In this document: in pieces, positions 18,503-27,173 of the stretch
Numbering within the stretch: the first letter of the stretch is position 1
Layout of the letters: the number at the start of each line of letters is the position of its first letter
NCBI RefSeq assembly: GCF_900186995.1
Contig: NZ_LT906463.1
Coordinates: 1,798,001 to 1,862,000, forward strand
Direction of reading: 5' to 3'
DNA: 64,000 nt
From: Haemophilus pittmaniae
Lineage (GTDB): Bacteria > Pseudomonadota > Gammaproteobacteria > Enterobacterales > Pasteurellaceae
Notes under the pieces: model-generated
What the model was told of the DNA's origin: nothing
What the model saw: the letters and a program-made list of their open reading frames with translations, nothing else
The model's database searches: none
Position numbers and translations under genes: made by a program

Positions 18503-18610
18503 ATGTCACATTTAAAATGCATTTTTAAATCAATATTAATAAAATCAATTAGTTACATGGGATTTTTAAGAAAACTTTAGAAAACTCAGGGGCGTTTTTA
18601 TGTCACATTT
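18503..18610 (-). repeat. 62-base intergenic repeat, copy 4, between ATGTCACATTT direct repeats
   Basis: The core at 18536-18597 is in the opposite orientation to copies 1-3 and keeps the 48-base block spacing. Identical 11-base ATGTCACATTT sequences lie at 18503-18513 and 18600-18610, enclosing it. It sits between the convergent DASS gene and folE. Confidence 0.85.
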
Positions 18611-18663
18611 TAATCAGGCAAAACTTCCCTTTTGCGTCCTAAGTCTTATTCTAAAGCCCTCTC

Positions 18664-19320
18664 TTATTTTTGAATTGAAGCTAAAAATTCTTTACGTGTA
18701 TCGCGATCATTTAAGAATACTCCACCGTATGCGGAGGTCACCGTATAGCTGTGGGTATCTTTCACGCCACGAGCTTTTACGCAAAAATGGGTTGCTTTCA
18801 CATACACCGCCACATCATCGGTTTCCAAAATGGTTTGAAATGCGGTAAGCAGCTGTTCGGTCAAGCGTTCTTGCACTTGCGGACGTTGCGCGAAAAAAGC
18901 CACAATGCGGTTAATTTTGGACAATCCAATCACCCAATCCCTCGGATAATAAGCAACCGCGACACTACCATCGATAGTTACAAAGTGATGCTCACAGGTA
19001 CTGGTTAGGGTGATATCGTTCACCTGTACCATTTCGCTAACCTTCATTTGGTTTTTGATTTTGGTCATTTTCGGGAAATTGGCATAATCCATTCCGCTGA
19101 AAATCTCATCAATAAACATTTTAGCCAAGCGATTTGGGGTTTCTTCCAAACTATCATCGCGCAAATCCAATCCGATCAATTCCATCACCTGACGCATATG
19201 GGCGGCAATGCCCGCGCGGCGTGCATCTTTATGTTGGGCTGGATCAATCATCGGAGTTTCGATACCTTTGGCAAGCAAGGCATCGCGGACATTAGCGGCA
19301 TCGGTGGATATGGTGTTCAT
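18664..19320 (-). CDS. folE: GTP cyclohydrolase I
   Basis: 218-residue enzyme converting GTP to 7,8-dihydroneopterin triphosphate, the first step of folate synthesis. Zinc ligands appear in [12 protein letters not shown] (Cys and His) and in the later FCVKARGV (Cys). GVAYYP-like [19 protein letters not shown] is the typical core. The start at 19320 ([16 protein letters not shown]) fits the E. coli length of 222; an extension to 19359 lacks support. It is monocistronic and divergent from moeA. Confidence 0.95.
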   Translation of the reverse strand: MNTISTDAANVRDALLAKGIETPMIDPAQHKDARRAGIAAHMRQVMELIGLDLRDDSLEETPNRLAKMFIDEIFSGMDYANFPKMTKIKNQMKVSEMVQVNDITLTSTCEHHFVTIDGSVAVAYYPRDWVIGLSKINRIVAFFAQRPQVQERLTEQLLTAFQTILETDDVAVYVKATHFCVKARGVKDTHSYTVTSAYGGVFLNDRDTRKEFLASIQK

Positions 19321-19487
19321 TGCATTTGTTCCTAAAAAAATAATCGCGAATTTTAGCAAAAACCCCTTTGTTCGTAAAATGCGAAAAATCCCTCTAAGAG
19401 ATTAATTTCCTTCATATTCGGTTTCAGGATAAAATGGCGCCGTTTATTTTCTCGATTGCACCGCAATCAATGCTTAAAGGATTTATC

Positions 19488-20705
19488 ATGCTGCCACTAG
19501 AACAAGCCCAAGCACAGATGCTTGAGCAACTGCCCCTACCTACACACACAGAAACCCTTTCCTTAAACGATGCAGCCAATCGGATTTGTGCCGAAAACGT
19601 AGTTTCACCAATCAATGTGCCATCCTTTGATAATTCCGCAATGGATGGTTATGCGGTACGTTTAGCGGATCTACAACAATCCCTCAGATTAACGGTTGCC
19701 GGCAAATCCTTTGCCGGCGCGCCATTTGAGGGCGAATGGCCGGCCAATAGCGTTATTCGTATTATGACCGGCGCAATGATCCCAAGCGGTGCTGATGCGG
19801 TGGTGATGCAGGAACAAGTCTGTGTAAATGAAGATGGCACAGTCACCTTCAGCGAATTGCCAAAAACCAATCAAAATATCCGTCGCGTTGGTGAAGATGT
19901 CAAACAAGGCGATGTGGTACTACAGCAAGGTGCTTTGTTAAATGCGGTATCCCTGCCATTGCTCGCCTCCCTTGGCATCGCAAGAGTAAAAGTCTATCCG
20001 CGCTTAAAAGTGGCGGTACTTTCCACCGGTGATGAATTAGTACCGGTCGGTCAACCGCTACAGCCCGGACAAATTTATGACACCAACCGTTTCACTGTTA
20101 AACTGATGCTGCAACAGCTCAACTGTGAGGTTTTGGATTTCGGCATTCTGCCTGATAACCAAGAGGAATTTGAAGCGGCCTTTATTAAGGCACAAGCGCA
20201 AGCTGATTTAGTACTGACCAGCGGAGGTGTGTCGGTGGGTGAAGCGGATTTCACCAAAACCGTATTAGAAAAAGTCGGAGCGATTAATTTCTGGAAAATT
20301 GCAATGAAACCGGGCAAACCCTTTGCTTTTGGTAAACTTGCCAATGCTTGGTTCTGCGGTCTACCGGGCAATCCGGTGTCAGCCTTGGTCACCTTCTATC
20401 AATTGGTGGTACCGGCGATCCGCAAGCTGCAAGGCCAACCCAATCCGCCAAAAGCTGTTCAGCTACCGGCCATTGCTGCCAGCAATCTGAAAAAAGCGCC
20501 GGGACGTTTGGATTTCCAACGCGGTTTTTATCAGCTAAACGCCCAAGGTCAAATTGAAGTGCATCCGGTGGGCTTCCAAGGTTCGCACCTATTCAGCTCC
20601 TTTGTGAAAAGTAACTGCTTCATCCGTTTAGAACTGGAACGTGGCAATGTGAGCGCGGGCGAAAATGTCATCATCGAACCTTTTAATCATTTATTGGGGC
20701 AATAA
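19488..20705 (+). CDS. moeA: Molybdopterin molybdenumtransferase
   Basis: 405-residue enzyme that inserts molybdate into adenylylated molybdopterin to complete molybdenum cofactor. Family phrases visible in order: SFDNSAMDGYAVR (substrate loop), IMTGAMIPSGADAVVMQE, VLSTGDELV, IYDTNRFTV, LTSGGVSVGEADFTK and GLPGNPVSA. The start at 19488 has AAAGG upstream and matches the E. coli protein (411 residues). The stop and the moeB start overlap by one base (TAATG), so the two are translationally coupled. FdhE, whose target formate dehydrogenase needs this cofactor, is encoded 5 kb away. Confidence 0.95.
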   Translation: MLPLEQAQAQMLEQLPLPTHTETLSLNDAANRICAENVVSPINVPSFDNSAMDGYAVRLADLQQSLRLTVAGKSFAGAPFEGEWPANSVIRIMTGAMIPSGADAVVMQEQVCVNEDGTVTFSELPKTNQNIRRVGEDVKQGDVVLQQGALLNAVSLPLLASLGIARVKVYPRLKVAVLSTGDELVPVGQPLQPGQIYDTNRFTVKLMLQQLNCEVLDFGILPDNQEEFEAAFIKAQAQADLVLTSGGVSVGEADFTKTVLEKVGAINFWKIAMKPGKPFAFGKLANAWFCGLPGNPVSALVTFYQLVVPAIRKLQGQPNPPKAVQLPAIAASNLKKAPGRLDFQRGFYQLNAQGQIEVHPVGFQGSHLFSSFVKSNCFIRLELERGNVSAGENVIIEPFNHLLGQ

Positions 20706-21430
20706 TGGCCGAACTTAGCTATCAAGAAGAATTGCGTTATAACCGTCAAATTATGCTTAAAGCAGTGGATTTTGACGGCCAGCAAAAACTCAAAGAAACC
20801 CGAATGTTGATTGTCGGCCTTGGTGGTTTAGGTTGTGCAGCCAGCCAATATCTTGCAGCGGCCGGCGTAGGCCATTTAACCCTGTTAGATTTCGATACGG
20901 TTTCCCTTTCCAATTTGCAACGACAGGTACTGCATACGGATAGTCGCCTGGATATGCCTAAAGTGGAATCGGCCAAAATCGCCTTACAACAAATTAATCC
21001 CCATGTGGCTATCGACACGCTCAATGCACAATTAGCGCCGGAACAACTGGCTCAGCTAGTACCGCAATTTGATGTGGTGCTGGATTGCACCGATAACGTG
21101 GATATTCGTAATGCCCTAGATGTAACCTGTGAACAAGCCAAGATACCGTTAGTTTCGGGAGCAGCCATTCGTATGGAAGGCCAAGTATCGGTATTTACCT
21201 ACCAACCGAACACGCCCACTTATCGCAGTCTCAGCCGTTTATTCGGGCAAAATATTTTAAGCTGTGTCGAGGCCGGCGTACTTGCGCCGATTGTGGGAAT
21301 TGTAGGCAATATTCAAGCCTTAGAAGCCATTAAGGTACGCCTCGGCATCGGTGAATCCCTATGCGGCCGTTTATTATTGATCGATGGATTAAGCATGCAG
21401 TTTCGTCAGATCAAATTACCCGCCGCCTAG
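20705..21430 (+). CDS. moeB: Molybdopterin-synthase adenylyltransferase MoeB, lacking the zinc cysteines
   Basis: 241-residue E1-like enzyme that adenylates the C-terminus of MoaD. The nucleotide-binding loop VGLGGLGCAASQYLAAAG (about 37-54), the catalytic Asp in LDCTDN (130) and Cys187 in SCVEAG are present. The structural zinc site is not: E. coli MoeB has two CxxC pairs, Cys172/Cys175 and Cys244/Cys247. Here positions 172 and 175 are Thr and Ser (TPTYRSLSRLF), and the protein ends at 241, before the second pair. All four ligands are therefore absent in an otherwise intact sequence, which suggests coordinated loss of the zinc site rather than decay. It is coupled to moeA. Confidence 0.93.
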   Translation: MAELSYQEELRYNRQIMLKAVDFDGQQKLKETRMLIVGLGGLGCAASQYLAAAGVGHLTLLDFDTVSLSNLQRQVLHTDSRLDMPKVESAKIALQQINPHVAIDTLNAQLAPEQLAQLVPQFDVVLDCTDNVDIRNALDVTCEQAKIPLVSGAAIRMEGQVSVFTYQPNTPTYRSLSRLFGQNILSCVEAGVLAPIVGIVGNIQALEAIKVRLGIGESLCGRLLLIDGLSMQFRQIKLPAA

Positions 21431-21456
21431 GCGTTAATCCTGTTTTTAAAGTATCA

Positions 21457-21518
21457 TCAATAAAATCAATGAGTTACGATTGATTTTATAAAAAACTCTT
21501 AAAATCATAGGGGCGTTT
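21457..21518 (-). repeat. 62-base intergenic repeat, copy 5
   Basis: GGGCGTTT and AATAAAATCAAT blocks in reverse orientation, with 48-base spacing. In this copy ATAAAATCAAT pairs with ATTGATTTTAT 8 bases later, a strong hairpin. Between moeB and tsuA. Confidence 0.85.
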
Positions 21519-21714
21519 GGAAGTCATATCCTCGGCCCTTTGTCATAACTAAAATCCCCCGAATTAATGATAAGCTCCAGCTTATCCATATGTTATTATG
21601 CGCGCGACTTTAATGTCTTATATCGCAAGTTTTGTGTATAGGAAATGAAGACCCGCCAAAAATCTTCCATTTATACCGCACTTGCAAAACTTCACTTTCT
21701 TAAAGGAATAACTA

Positions 21715-22935
21715 ATGAACGAAATTTTGCAGCATTTTAAACAAAATTATCTCATCAAATATTGGAATCCGGTGGTTGCCGTGATTGCCGCAGGTGTCAT
21801 TTCCGCCTACTACTTCGGTGTCACCGGCACCTATTGGGCGGTCACCGGCGAATTTACCCGCTGGGGCGGCCATGCCTTACAAGCATTAGGAATTGATGTT
21901 TCCAATTGGAGCTACTACAAGATCATCGGCTTACAAGGCACCATCTTCACCCGTATCGATGGTGTGATGATCCTAGGCATGTTTGCCGGCTGTATCTCCG
22001 CCGCGCTCTGGGCAAATAACGTGAAATGGCGTAATCAGCCGCACAAACGGCGCATCGTACAAGCCTTAATTGGCGGTGCGCTGGCCGGTTTTGGTGCTCG
22101 TTTAGCCATGGGGTGTAATCTGGCTTCCCTATTCACCGGAATTCCACAATTCTCGGTTCATGCCTGGTTCTTTACTATTGCTACTGCGGTTGGCTCTTAT
22201 CTCGGCGTCAAAGTCACCTTGTTACCCATGTTTCGGGTGAAATTACAGCTCAAAAAAGGCGCAGCCAAATTGGAAGAATCGGATCCTAAACGTGCTACCC
22301 GCCGTTTTTGGATTGGTATGCTGGTGTTCTTCGCCTACCTAGCCGCTTCGTTTTATGTGATGAGCGAATCCGTCAAACTGGGCTTTGCAATGCTCTGCGG
22401 CCTCGCCTTCGGCTTGTTAATTGAACGGGCGCAAATTTGCTTTACTTCGGCTTTCCGCGATCTTTGGGTGACCGGCCGTGCTTATATGGCAAAAGCGATT
22501 ATCTTCGGCATTATTGCCGGCACTATCGGAGTATTTAGCTACATTCAATTAGGCGTTCCGGCAAAAATCATGTGGGCCGGCCCAAATGCGATTATCGGTG
22601 GGCTCTTGTTTGGCTTTGGTATCGTGTTGGCCGGTGGTTGCGAAACCGGCTGGATGTATCGCTCCATGGAAGGCCAAGTGCACTTCATGTGGGTCGGCGT
22701 CGGCAATGTTATCGGCTCAACCTATTTAGCCTATGCCTGGGATGATTTGGCACCTTGGTTGGCACTAGATTACGAAAAACTCAATCTCTTAAAATCCTTT
22801 GGTCCGGTCGGTGGCTTGTTGGTCAATTACGGCCTATTAATCCTTTGCTTGATCGCCGTAGTATGGTGGGAACGCCGTTTCTTGGCCAAGGCGAAAGCAA
22901 AAATCAGTGCAGCTACCCCTAGTTGCGGTTGTTAA
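21715..22935 (+). CDS. tsuA: Thiosulfate transporter TsuA (YeeE/YedE family)
   Basis: 406-residue inner-membrane protein of the YeeE/YedE family with about nine to eleven hydrophobic segments in two pseudo-symmetric halves. Conserved Cys sites of TsuA are visible in AMGCNLASLF, ERAQICFTSAFRD and AGGCETGWMYRS; these line the path along which thiosulfate is relayed. A TusA-like protein (tsuB) follows after 30 bases, the known YeeE-YeeD pairing. It provides sulfur as thiosulfate for cysteine synthesis. Preceded by one repeat copy and an uptake core at 21675-21683. Confidence 0.92.
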   Translation: MNEILQHFKQNYLIKYWNPVVAVIAAGVISAYYFGVTGTYWAVTGEFTRWGGHALQALGIDVSNWSYYKIIGLQGTIFTRIDGVMILGMFAGCISAALWANNVKWRNQPHKRRIVQALIGGALAGFGARLAMGCNLASLFTGIPQFSVHAWFFTIATAVGSYLGVKVTLLPMFRVKLQLKKGAAKLEESDPKRATRRFWIGMLVFFAYLAASFYVMSESVKLGFAMLCGLAFGLLIERAQICFTSAFRDLWVTGRAYMAKAIIFGIIAGTIGVFSYIQLGVPAKIMWAGPNAIIGGLLFGFGIVLAGGCETGWMYRSMEGQVHFMWVGVGNVIGSTYLAYAWDDLAPWLALDYEKLNLLKSFGPVGGLLVNYGLLILCLIAVVWWERRFLAKAKAKISAATPSCGC

Positions 22936-22965
22936 TCAATTTATTACTCATATAAGGAAATTAAA

Positions 22966-23235
22966 ATGGCATTTACCGTTATTCAAAAACTCGACAAAGA
23001 TCCACAAGACATCACCCCGGATTACACCTTAGACACCTTGGGCGAACCTTGCCCATACCCGGCCATCGTGATGTTGGAAACCATGCCACAATTGCAACCG
23101 GGCGAAATTTTGGAGTTGCTCAGCGATTGCGCACAATCTATCAATAACATCCCGGTGGATACCAAAAACCACGGTTATACCTTATTAAGCGTGGAACAAG
23201 ACGGTACGAAATTGCGTTATTTGATCCAGCGCTAA
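22966..23235 (+). CDS. tsuB: TsuB (YeeD), TusA-like sulfur carrier
   Basis: 89-residue cytosolic protein of the TusA family. The active-site signature LGEPCPYPAIVMLETM carries the catalytic Cys (about residue 28). YeeD/TsuB works with TsuA in thiosulfate uptake. The strong AAGGAAA ribosome binding site and 30-base spacing support an operon with tsuA. Confidence 0.92.
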   Translation: MAFTVIQKLDKDPQDITPDYTLDTLGEPCPYPAIVMLETMPQLQPGEILELLSDCAQSINNIPVDTKNHGYTLLSVEQDGTKLRYLIQR

Positions 23236-23240
23236 TGATA

Positions 23241-23275
23241 AAAAAAGTGCGGTTCCATCGGAGCCGCATTTTTTT
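23241..23275 (+). terminator. tsuAB terminator
   Basis: TGCGG/CCGCA stem with A and T flanks, directly after tsuB. The left arm contains the uptake core AAGTGCGGT (23245-23253). Confidence 0.8.
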
Positions 23276-23371
23276 ATATATTTTCAATAAAATAAACAGG
23301 TTACACATATCAAACCGGCTACAGATTGCATATAATATAGACCTCATTTACCCCTTAATAAGGAATCAACC

Positions 23372-24115
23372 ATGAATAAAAGATCTTACCTTGCCGTCTT
23401 CGGCTTGATTTTGGCGCTAGGATTAATGGCTTCGGCGTTTATCCTGGGAAATCAATTTAAAAACTTCCGCCAAACCGGTTCAATTTCGGTAAAAGGCCTT
23501 GCCGAAGAATACTACACCTCAACCCAAGGGACTTGGACTATCAAAGTCAGTGCTTGGGGCTCAACCTATAATGAAGCAATGGCAGAAAACCAACGTAACC
23601 TTAATGCAACGGTCGCCTTCCTAAAAGAACAAGGCTTCACCGCGAAAGATCGTGAAATCGATGACTTGGATGTATCCACCTACACCGAATACTACGAAAA
23701 TGAAAAAGGACAAACCAAAAGCCGTCAGAACGGTTTCACCGCCTCAAGAAGAATCAATATCACCACAAAAGAGTTGAACAAATTGCAAAAAGCTATGGCG
23801 AACATTCACCAATTGGTGGCAACTAACCAATATATTGATTTCATGGAGCCACAATACTACTTAGAAAATTTAGAAACGATCAAACGTGAATTGATTTCTA
23901 AAGCGACTCAAGATGCTCATGTACGCGCTGAAGAATTTGCTAAAACCAGTAACGTGAAAGTGGGTGTTTTAAAATCCGCCTCCCAAGGTCCATTCTATAT
24001 TCAAGCACCAAATCCGGATGCTGAGGACACTAGCGACTACACCGGCAGTTACGACACCAGCACCATCGAGAAAAAAGCCCGTTTGGTGGTCACTATTGAA
24101 TATGCGATTGAGTAA
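23372..24115 (+). CDS. SIMPL (DUF541) domain protein, membrane-anchored
   Basis: 247-residue protein with one N-terminal signal or anchor helix (residues 7-27) and a periplasmic SIMPL/DUF541 domain. Family phrases include ISVKGLAEEYYTSTQG and a C-terminal ARLVVTIEYAIE strand. Related E. coli YggE has been linked to oxidative stress protection, but the biochemical role is unknown. Single gene with its own terminator. Confidence 0.85.
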   Translation: MNKRSYLAVFGLILALGLMASAFILGNQFKNFRQTGSISVKGLAEEYYTSTQGTWTIKVSAWGSTYNEAMAENQRNLNATVAFLKEQGFTAKDREIDDLDVSTYTEYYENEKGQTKSRQNGFTASRRINITTKELNKLQKAMANIHQLVATNQYIDFMEPQYYLENLETIKRELISKATQDAHVRAEEFAKTSNVKVGVLKSASQGPFYIQAPNPDAEDTSDYTGSYDTSTIEKKARLVVTIEYAIE

Positions 24116-24130
24116 TTTCGTTTTCTGATA

Positions 24131-24162
24131 ACAAAAAAGGCATCCTAAGATGCCTTTTTTTG
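24131..24162 (+). terminator. Terminator after the SIMPL gene
   Basis: AAAAAAGGCATC/GATGCCTTTTTTT with a 4-base loop. Confidence 0.92.
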
Positions 24163-24167
24163 TGTCC

Positions 24168-24250
24168 TTTTCGCCCAAAGGACGCCTTTCTTTTTGCCTG
24201 CTTTTTCTTTAGCGACGCAAAGAAAAAGTAGGTCGCCCTTCGGGCGAAAC
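24168..24250. repeat. Hairpin-rich intergenic repeat, CTTTTTCTTT/AAAGAAAAAG type
   Basis: Stem CTGCTTTTTCTTT/AAAGAAAAAGTAG followed by a GTCGCCC/GGGCGA hairpin. The same module order recurs at 41083-41142, and a relative lies at 40769-40808. It lies between the convergent SIMPL and pseudoazurin genes and may act as a bidirectional terminator. Confidence 0.65.
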
Positions 24251-24256
24251 CCCAAA

Positions 24257-24691
24257 CTACTTCACATTCTCAAAATACTTCGCTAACCGCCCCTTATTCA
24301 TACTGGCTTTTTTCTCTAAGTCTTTCACTACTTTAGCAGCATCTTCTTTATTTGGAATTTCGTCGCCGACTTGGATAATGCCGTTCATGTTCATGGTGCG
24401 GTGTACCGGGCAGGTGTAAACATAAACTCCCGCTTTATCTAAGGTGATAGTCAAATCCTGATCTTCTTCCGATTGGAATTTTTGTGCGCCTTCAGGAATC
24501 GCTTTACTGTGTACAAAGTGGCTTTTATTCGTCGCTCGGAAAGTCACCGTATCGCCCGGTTGTACTTTGAGATAGCCCGGTTCAAAAACCATCGAACCAT
24601 CAGCACCGGAATTAAGCATTTGGATCTCATATTGGGCGGCTTGTGCACCGGCACTGAAGACGATTAGAGTTGCAAGTAATAGTTTTTTCAT
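24257..24691 (-). CDS. Pseudoazurin-type blue copper protein
   Basis: 144-residue periplasmic cupredoxin. A signal peptide covers residues 1-19 (ending AQA-AQ). The four type 1 copper ligands are visible: His58 in NKSHFVH and Cys94, His97 and Met102 in TCPVHRTMNMNG. Pseudoazurins carry electrons to periplasmic reductases and, in some bacteria, to di-haem cytochrome c peroxidase. A gene for such a peroxidase lies 121 bases upstream on the same strand, so the pair may work together. Confidence 0.9.
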   Translation of the reverse strand: MKKLLLATLIVFSAGAQAAQYEIQMLNSGADGSMVFEPGYLKVQPGDTVTFRATNKSHFVHSKAIPEGAQKFQSEEDQDLTITLDKAGVYVYTCPVHRTMNMNGIIQVGDEIPNKEDAAKVVKDLEKKASMNKGRLAKYFENVK

Positions 24692-24762
24692 GTCGTTTCC
24701 TTTTAATGATGGCCGATTGCTATCCGAAATCTCTCCGGCAAATCGGCACTAATGATCAAATA

Positions 24763-24776
24763 CTCATTCTTATCAA
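24763..24776 (-). promoter_or_regulatory. Weak FNR-like half-site pair upstream of the pseudoazurin gene
   Basis: On the minus strand TTGATAAGAATGAG matches TTGAT-N4-ATCAA fully in the first half and at 3 of 5 positions in the second. It lies about 72 bases upstream of the start. Plausible for a respiratory gene, but weak. Confidence 0.3.
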
Positions 24777-24812
24777 TAATGAAGGATAAAAGTGAGCGAA
24801 TTAAAATTATGG

Positions 24813-25940
24813 CTATTCTTCCTCGTAAGGCTCATCGGTCAACGTTTTTAAAAAGGCCTCTAACGCCTGAATTTGATGATCGCTCAACGGCGGGGCTTTC
24901 AGTTGCTGAGGATCGACCGTCGCCGCATATTCCGGTTGTGGCCAAGGCTGGCCGGTTTGCGGATTGAGCTTACGCTGCGGATTATTCACGCTGTCCTTAA
25001 ATTCTAATAGGGTTTTGAGCTCTCGGAATACCCCGTTATGCATATAAGGCGCAGTCACCGCGATATTGCGCAAGGTCGGCACCTTAAATTTGCCCTTTTG
25101 CTTTTCATCGCCATTCACCATCGGATTATCCAATAAACCGTTATCAACGAAATCCGCAGACAATTTATTATGCGCAATCAATTCCGGATTACTTGGTACG
25201 CCAATATTGTAATAGCGGTAATTAGTAAAGGTTTCCTGAGGGCTATTCGGAGCGGCGGACTGGTGGCAATTACTACAATTGGTTTTAGATTTATCAAAGA
25301 ATAAGCTTTTCCCTTCCGCTTCTAATGGGGTCAATTCTGCCTCACCTTTTAATGCCCGATCATATTTTGAGGAAAAAGGCGCAAACAGCATTTCTTTTTC
25401 AAATTCACCAAGAGCTTTTTCCATGATGGCATAAATGGCATTTTGATCCGCCCAAATTTTCTCGCCGAAAGCGGCGGTGATCGCTTGATAATATGCCGGA
25501 TTGGCTTTTAAACGCGCCACGATAGTTTGCTTATCTGGCATGCCCATTTCCAGCGGGTTCAACGGTGGGCCACCGGCCTGTTCGGCAAGATCCTTAGCTC
25601 GACCATCCCAGAATTGTCCGCCCACATAATCCTGTATTTTTTCATCAAAATGGAAATGCGGAGAAAACATCGCATACAGCGGTGTATTGGCATTGCGATT
25701 GCCGTGCAATTGCGGATTATCACCTTGAGAAACCATTTGTTTGGCGGAGTTCTCCCGCTTATCAACAAAGGCTGTACTTGGATGATGGCAGGTGGAGCAG
25801 CTTTGAGTTTGATTGAATGATAGTGCCTTATCAAAAAACAGCACTTCACCTAGTGCTTTATAATCAAAGCTCTTCTGCTCTCCCCCCTGAGCCAAGGCAA
25901 AAGGGATGGCCAATAAGAGCGCAAAGCATTTCCGCGGCAT
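24813..25940 (-). CDS. ccp: Di-haem cytochrome c peroxidase (CcpA/MauG family)
   Basis: 375-residue periplasmic protein that reduces hydrogen peroxide with electrons from small cytochromes or cupredoxins. A signal peptide covers residues 1-18. Two c-type haem sites are visible, CSTCH (N-terminal domain) and CSNCH (second domain), plus an APYMHNG motif supplying the distal Met of the high-potential haem. The start at 25940 has GGGAG upstream; an alternative at 25958 would add six residues. With the downstream pseudoazurin it forms a likely periplasmic peroxide-scavenging pair during low-oxygen respiration. Confidence 0.92.
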   Translation of the reverse strand: MPRKCFALLLAIPFALAQGGEQKSFDYKALGEVLFFDKALSFNQTQSCSTCHHPSTAFVDKRENSAKQMVSQGDNPQLHGNRNANTPLYAMFSPHFHFDEKIQDYVGGQFWDGRAKDLAEQAGGPPLNPLEMGMPDKQTIVARLKANPAYYQAITAAFGEKIWADQNAIYAIMEKALGEFEKEMLFAPFSSKYDRALKGEAELTPLEAEGKSLFFDKSKTNCSNCHQSAAPNSPQETFTNYRYYNIGVPSNPELIAHNKLSADFVDNGLLDNPMVNGDEKQKGKFKVPTLRNIAVTAPYMHNGVFRELKTLLEFKDSVNNPQRKLNPQTGQPWPQPEYAATVDPQQLKAPPLSDHQIQALEAFLKTLTDEPYEEE

Positions 25941-26094
25941 AAGAAACTCCCATAACAATAGTAGAAAATAAAATCTCTGCGATTATAAGCATAAAAATTG
26001 CCGGCTCAAGGGGCTTTATACCGCAAAAGGACGATATTCAGCCTATTGCTTTTCGTCTATAATGGCGGCACTTTTTTTCAGCCCCGAGGCGATT

Positions 26095-27000
26095 ATGAGC
26101 ATCAAAATTCTTCCGGAAAGCGAAATCAAACAAGCCGCTAATTCCTTTCAAACCCCGGCGATCTTATTTGCCAACCCGAAAAACCTATATCAACGCCGTG
26201 CCAAACGCTTGCGCCAGTTAGCGGAAGAGCATCCGTTGGGCGATTATTTGCGTTTTGCCGCGCATATTGTCGATAGTCAATTAGCTTGCTTTGAGCGCAA
26301 TCCATTAGCGCCTCAGCAAGAATTAATTATCGCTGAAGTGGAGCCATTAAAAGCCACCCAATTTAAACGTGCGCCGATTTGGCGGGATTATTTGGCTGAT
26401 ATTTTGCGCGAAGTAAAAGCACAAGCGAATGAACAGATCGCAGCGACTATTGAACGCTTAGAAAAAACCGCCGATGCCGAATTGGAAAAAATGGCGGATC
26501 AATTATTGGCACAAGAATTGAATTTGGTACCAAGCGATCAAGCGGTATTCCTGTGGGCTGCATTGTCGCTCTATTGGCTACAATTGGCTCAACAAATTCC
26601 GCATCATAGCCGTATGGAAAGTGCCGACAACCTGCACTATTGCCCGGTATGTGGTTCTGCGCCAATTGCCAGCATAGTACATTTTGGCGCATCACAAGGT
26701 TTACGTTACTTGCATTGCGCACTATGCGAAAGCGAATGGAATTTGGTGCGTGCACAATGTACCAATTGCAATCAACACGGCAATTTGGAAATGTGGTCGT
26801 TGGACGAAGAATTAGCCTTAGTACGTGCCGAAACCTGCAGCGATTGCCAAAGCTATTTAAAAATCATGTTCCAAGAGAAAGATCCTCATGTGGAAGCAGC
26901 GGCTGATGATTTGGCCAGCATTTTCTTGGATGTAGAAATGGAAGAAAAAGGTTATGCGCGTAGCGGATTAAATCCGTTTATGTTTCCGGCACAGGAATAA
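26095..27000 (+). CDS. fdhE: Formate dehydrogenase accessory protein FdhE
   Basis: 301-residue cytosolic protein required for activation of respiratory formate dehydrogenases. Four CxxC pairs of the rubredoxin-like metal site are visible: [24 protein letters not shown] and CSDCQSYL. The start at 26095 ([13 protein letters not shown]) has GAGGCG upstream and fits the family; an in-frame ATG at 26062 is less likely. Divergent from ccp. Confidence 0.94.
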   Translation: MSIKILPESEIKQAANSFQTPAILFANPKNLYQRRAKRLRQLAEEHPLGDYLRFAAHIVDSQLACFERNPLAPQQELIIAEVEPLKATQFKRAPIWRDYLADILREVKAQANEQIAATIERLEKTADAELEKMADQLLAQELNLVPSDQAVFLWAALSLYWLQLAQQIPHHSRMESADNLHYCPVCGSAPIASIVHFGASQGLRYLHCALCESEWNLVRAQCTNCNQHGNLEMWSLDEELALVRAETCSDCQSYLKIMFQEKDPHVEAAADDLASIFLDVEMEEKGYARSGLNPFMFPAQE

Positions 27001-27011
27001 TCTTTAAAGCC

Positions 27012-27046
27012 AAACGGGCGGAAATTCTCCGCCCGTTTTCATTTTT
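27012..27046 (+). terminator. fdhE terminator
   Basis: AAACGGGCGG/CCGCCCGTTT stem followed by a T-rich run, 11 bases after the fdhE stop. Confidence 0.88.
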
Positions 27047-27054
27047 CTTAAACC

Positions 27055-27158
27055 ATGTCACATTTTTCACATTTTTTTGCAATACTAATAAAATCAATTA
27101 CTTATGTTGCGCTTTTAAGAAAAACCGGTCTTTAAAGGGGGCGTTTATATGTCACATT
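27055..27158 (-). repeat. 62-base intergenic repeat, copy 6, between ATGTCACATT direct repeats
   Basis: The core at 27085-27146 keeps the 48-base block spacing in reverse orientation. ATGTCACATT occurs at 27055-27064 and 27149-27158, the same flank as copy 4. It lies between the convergent fdhE and rimI. Confidence 0.85.
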
Positions 27159-27173
27159 ACCCCCAACCAATCA

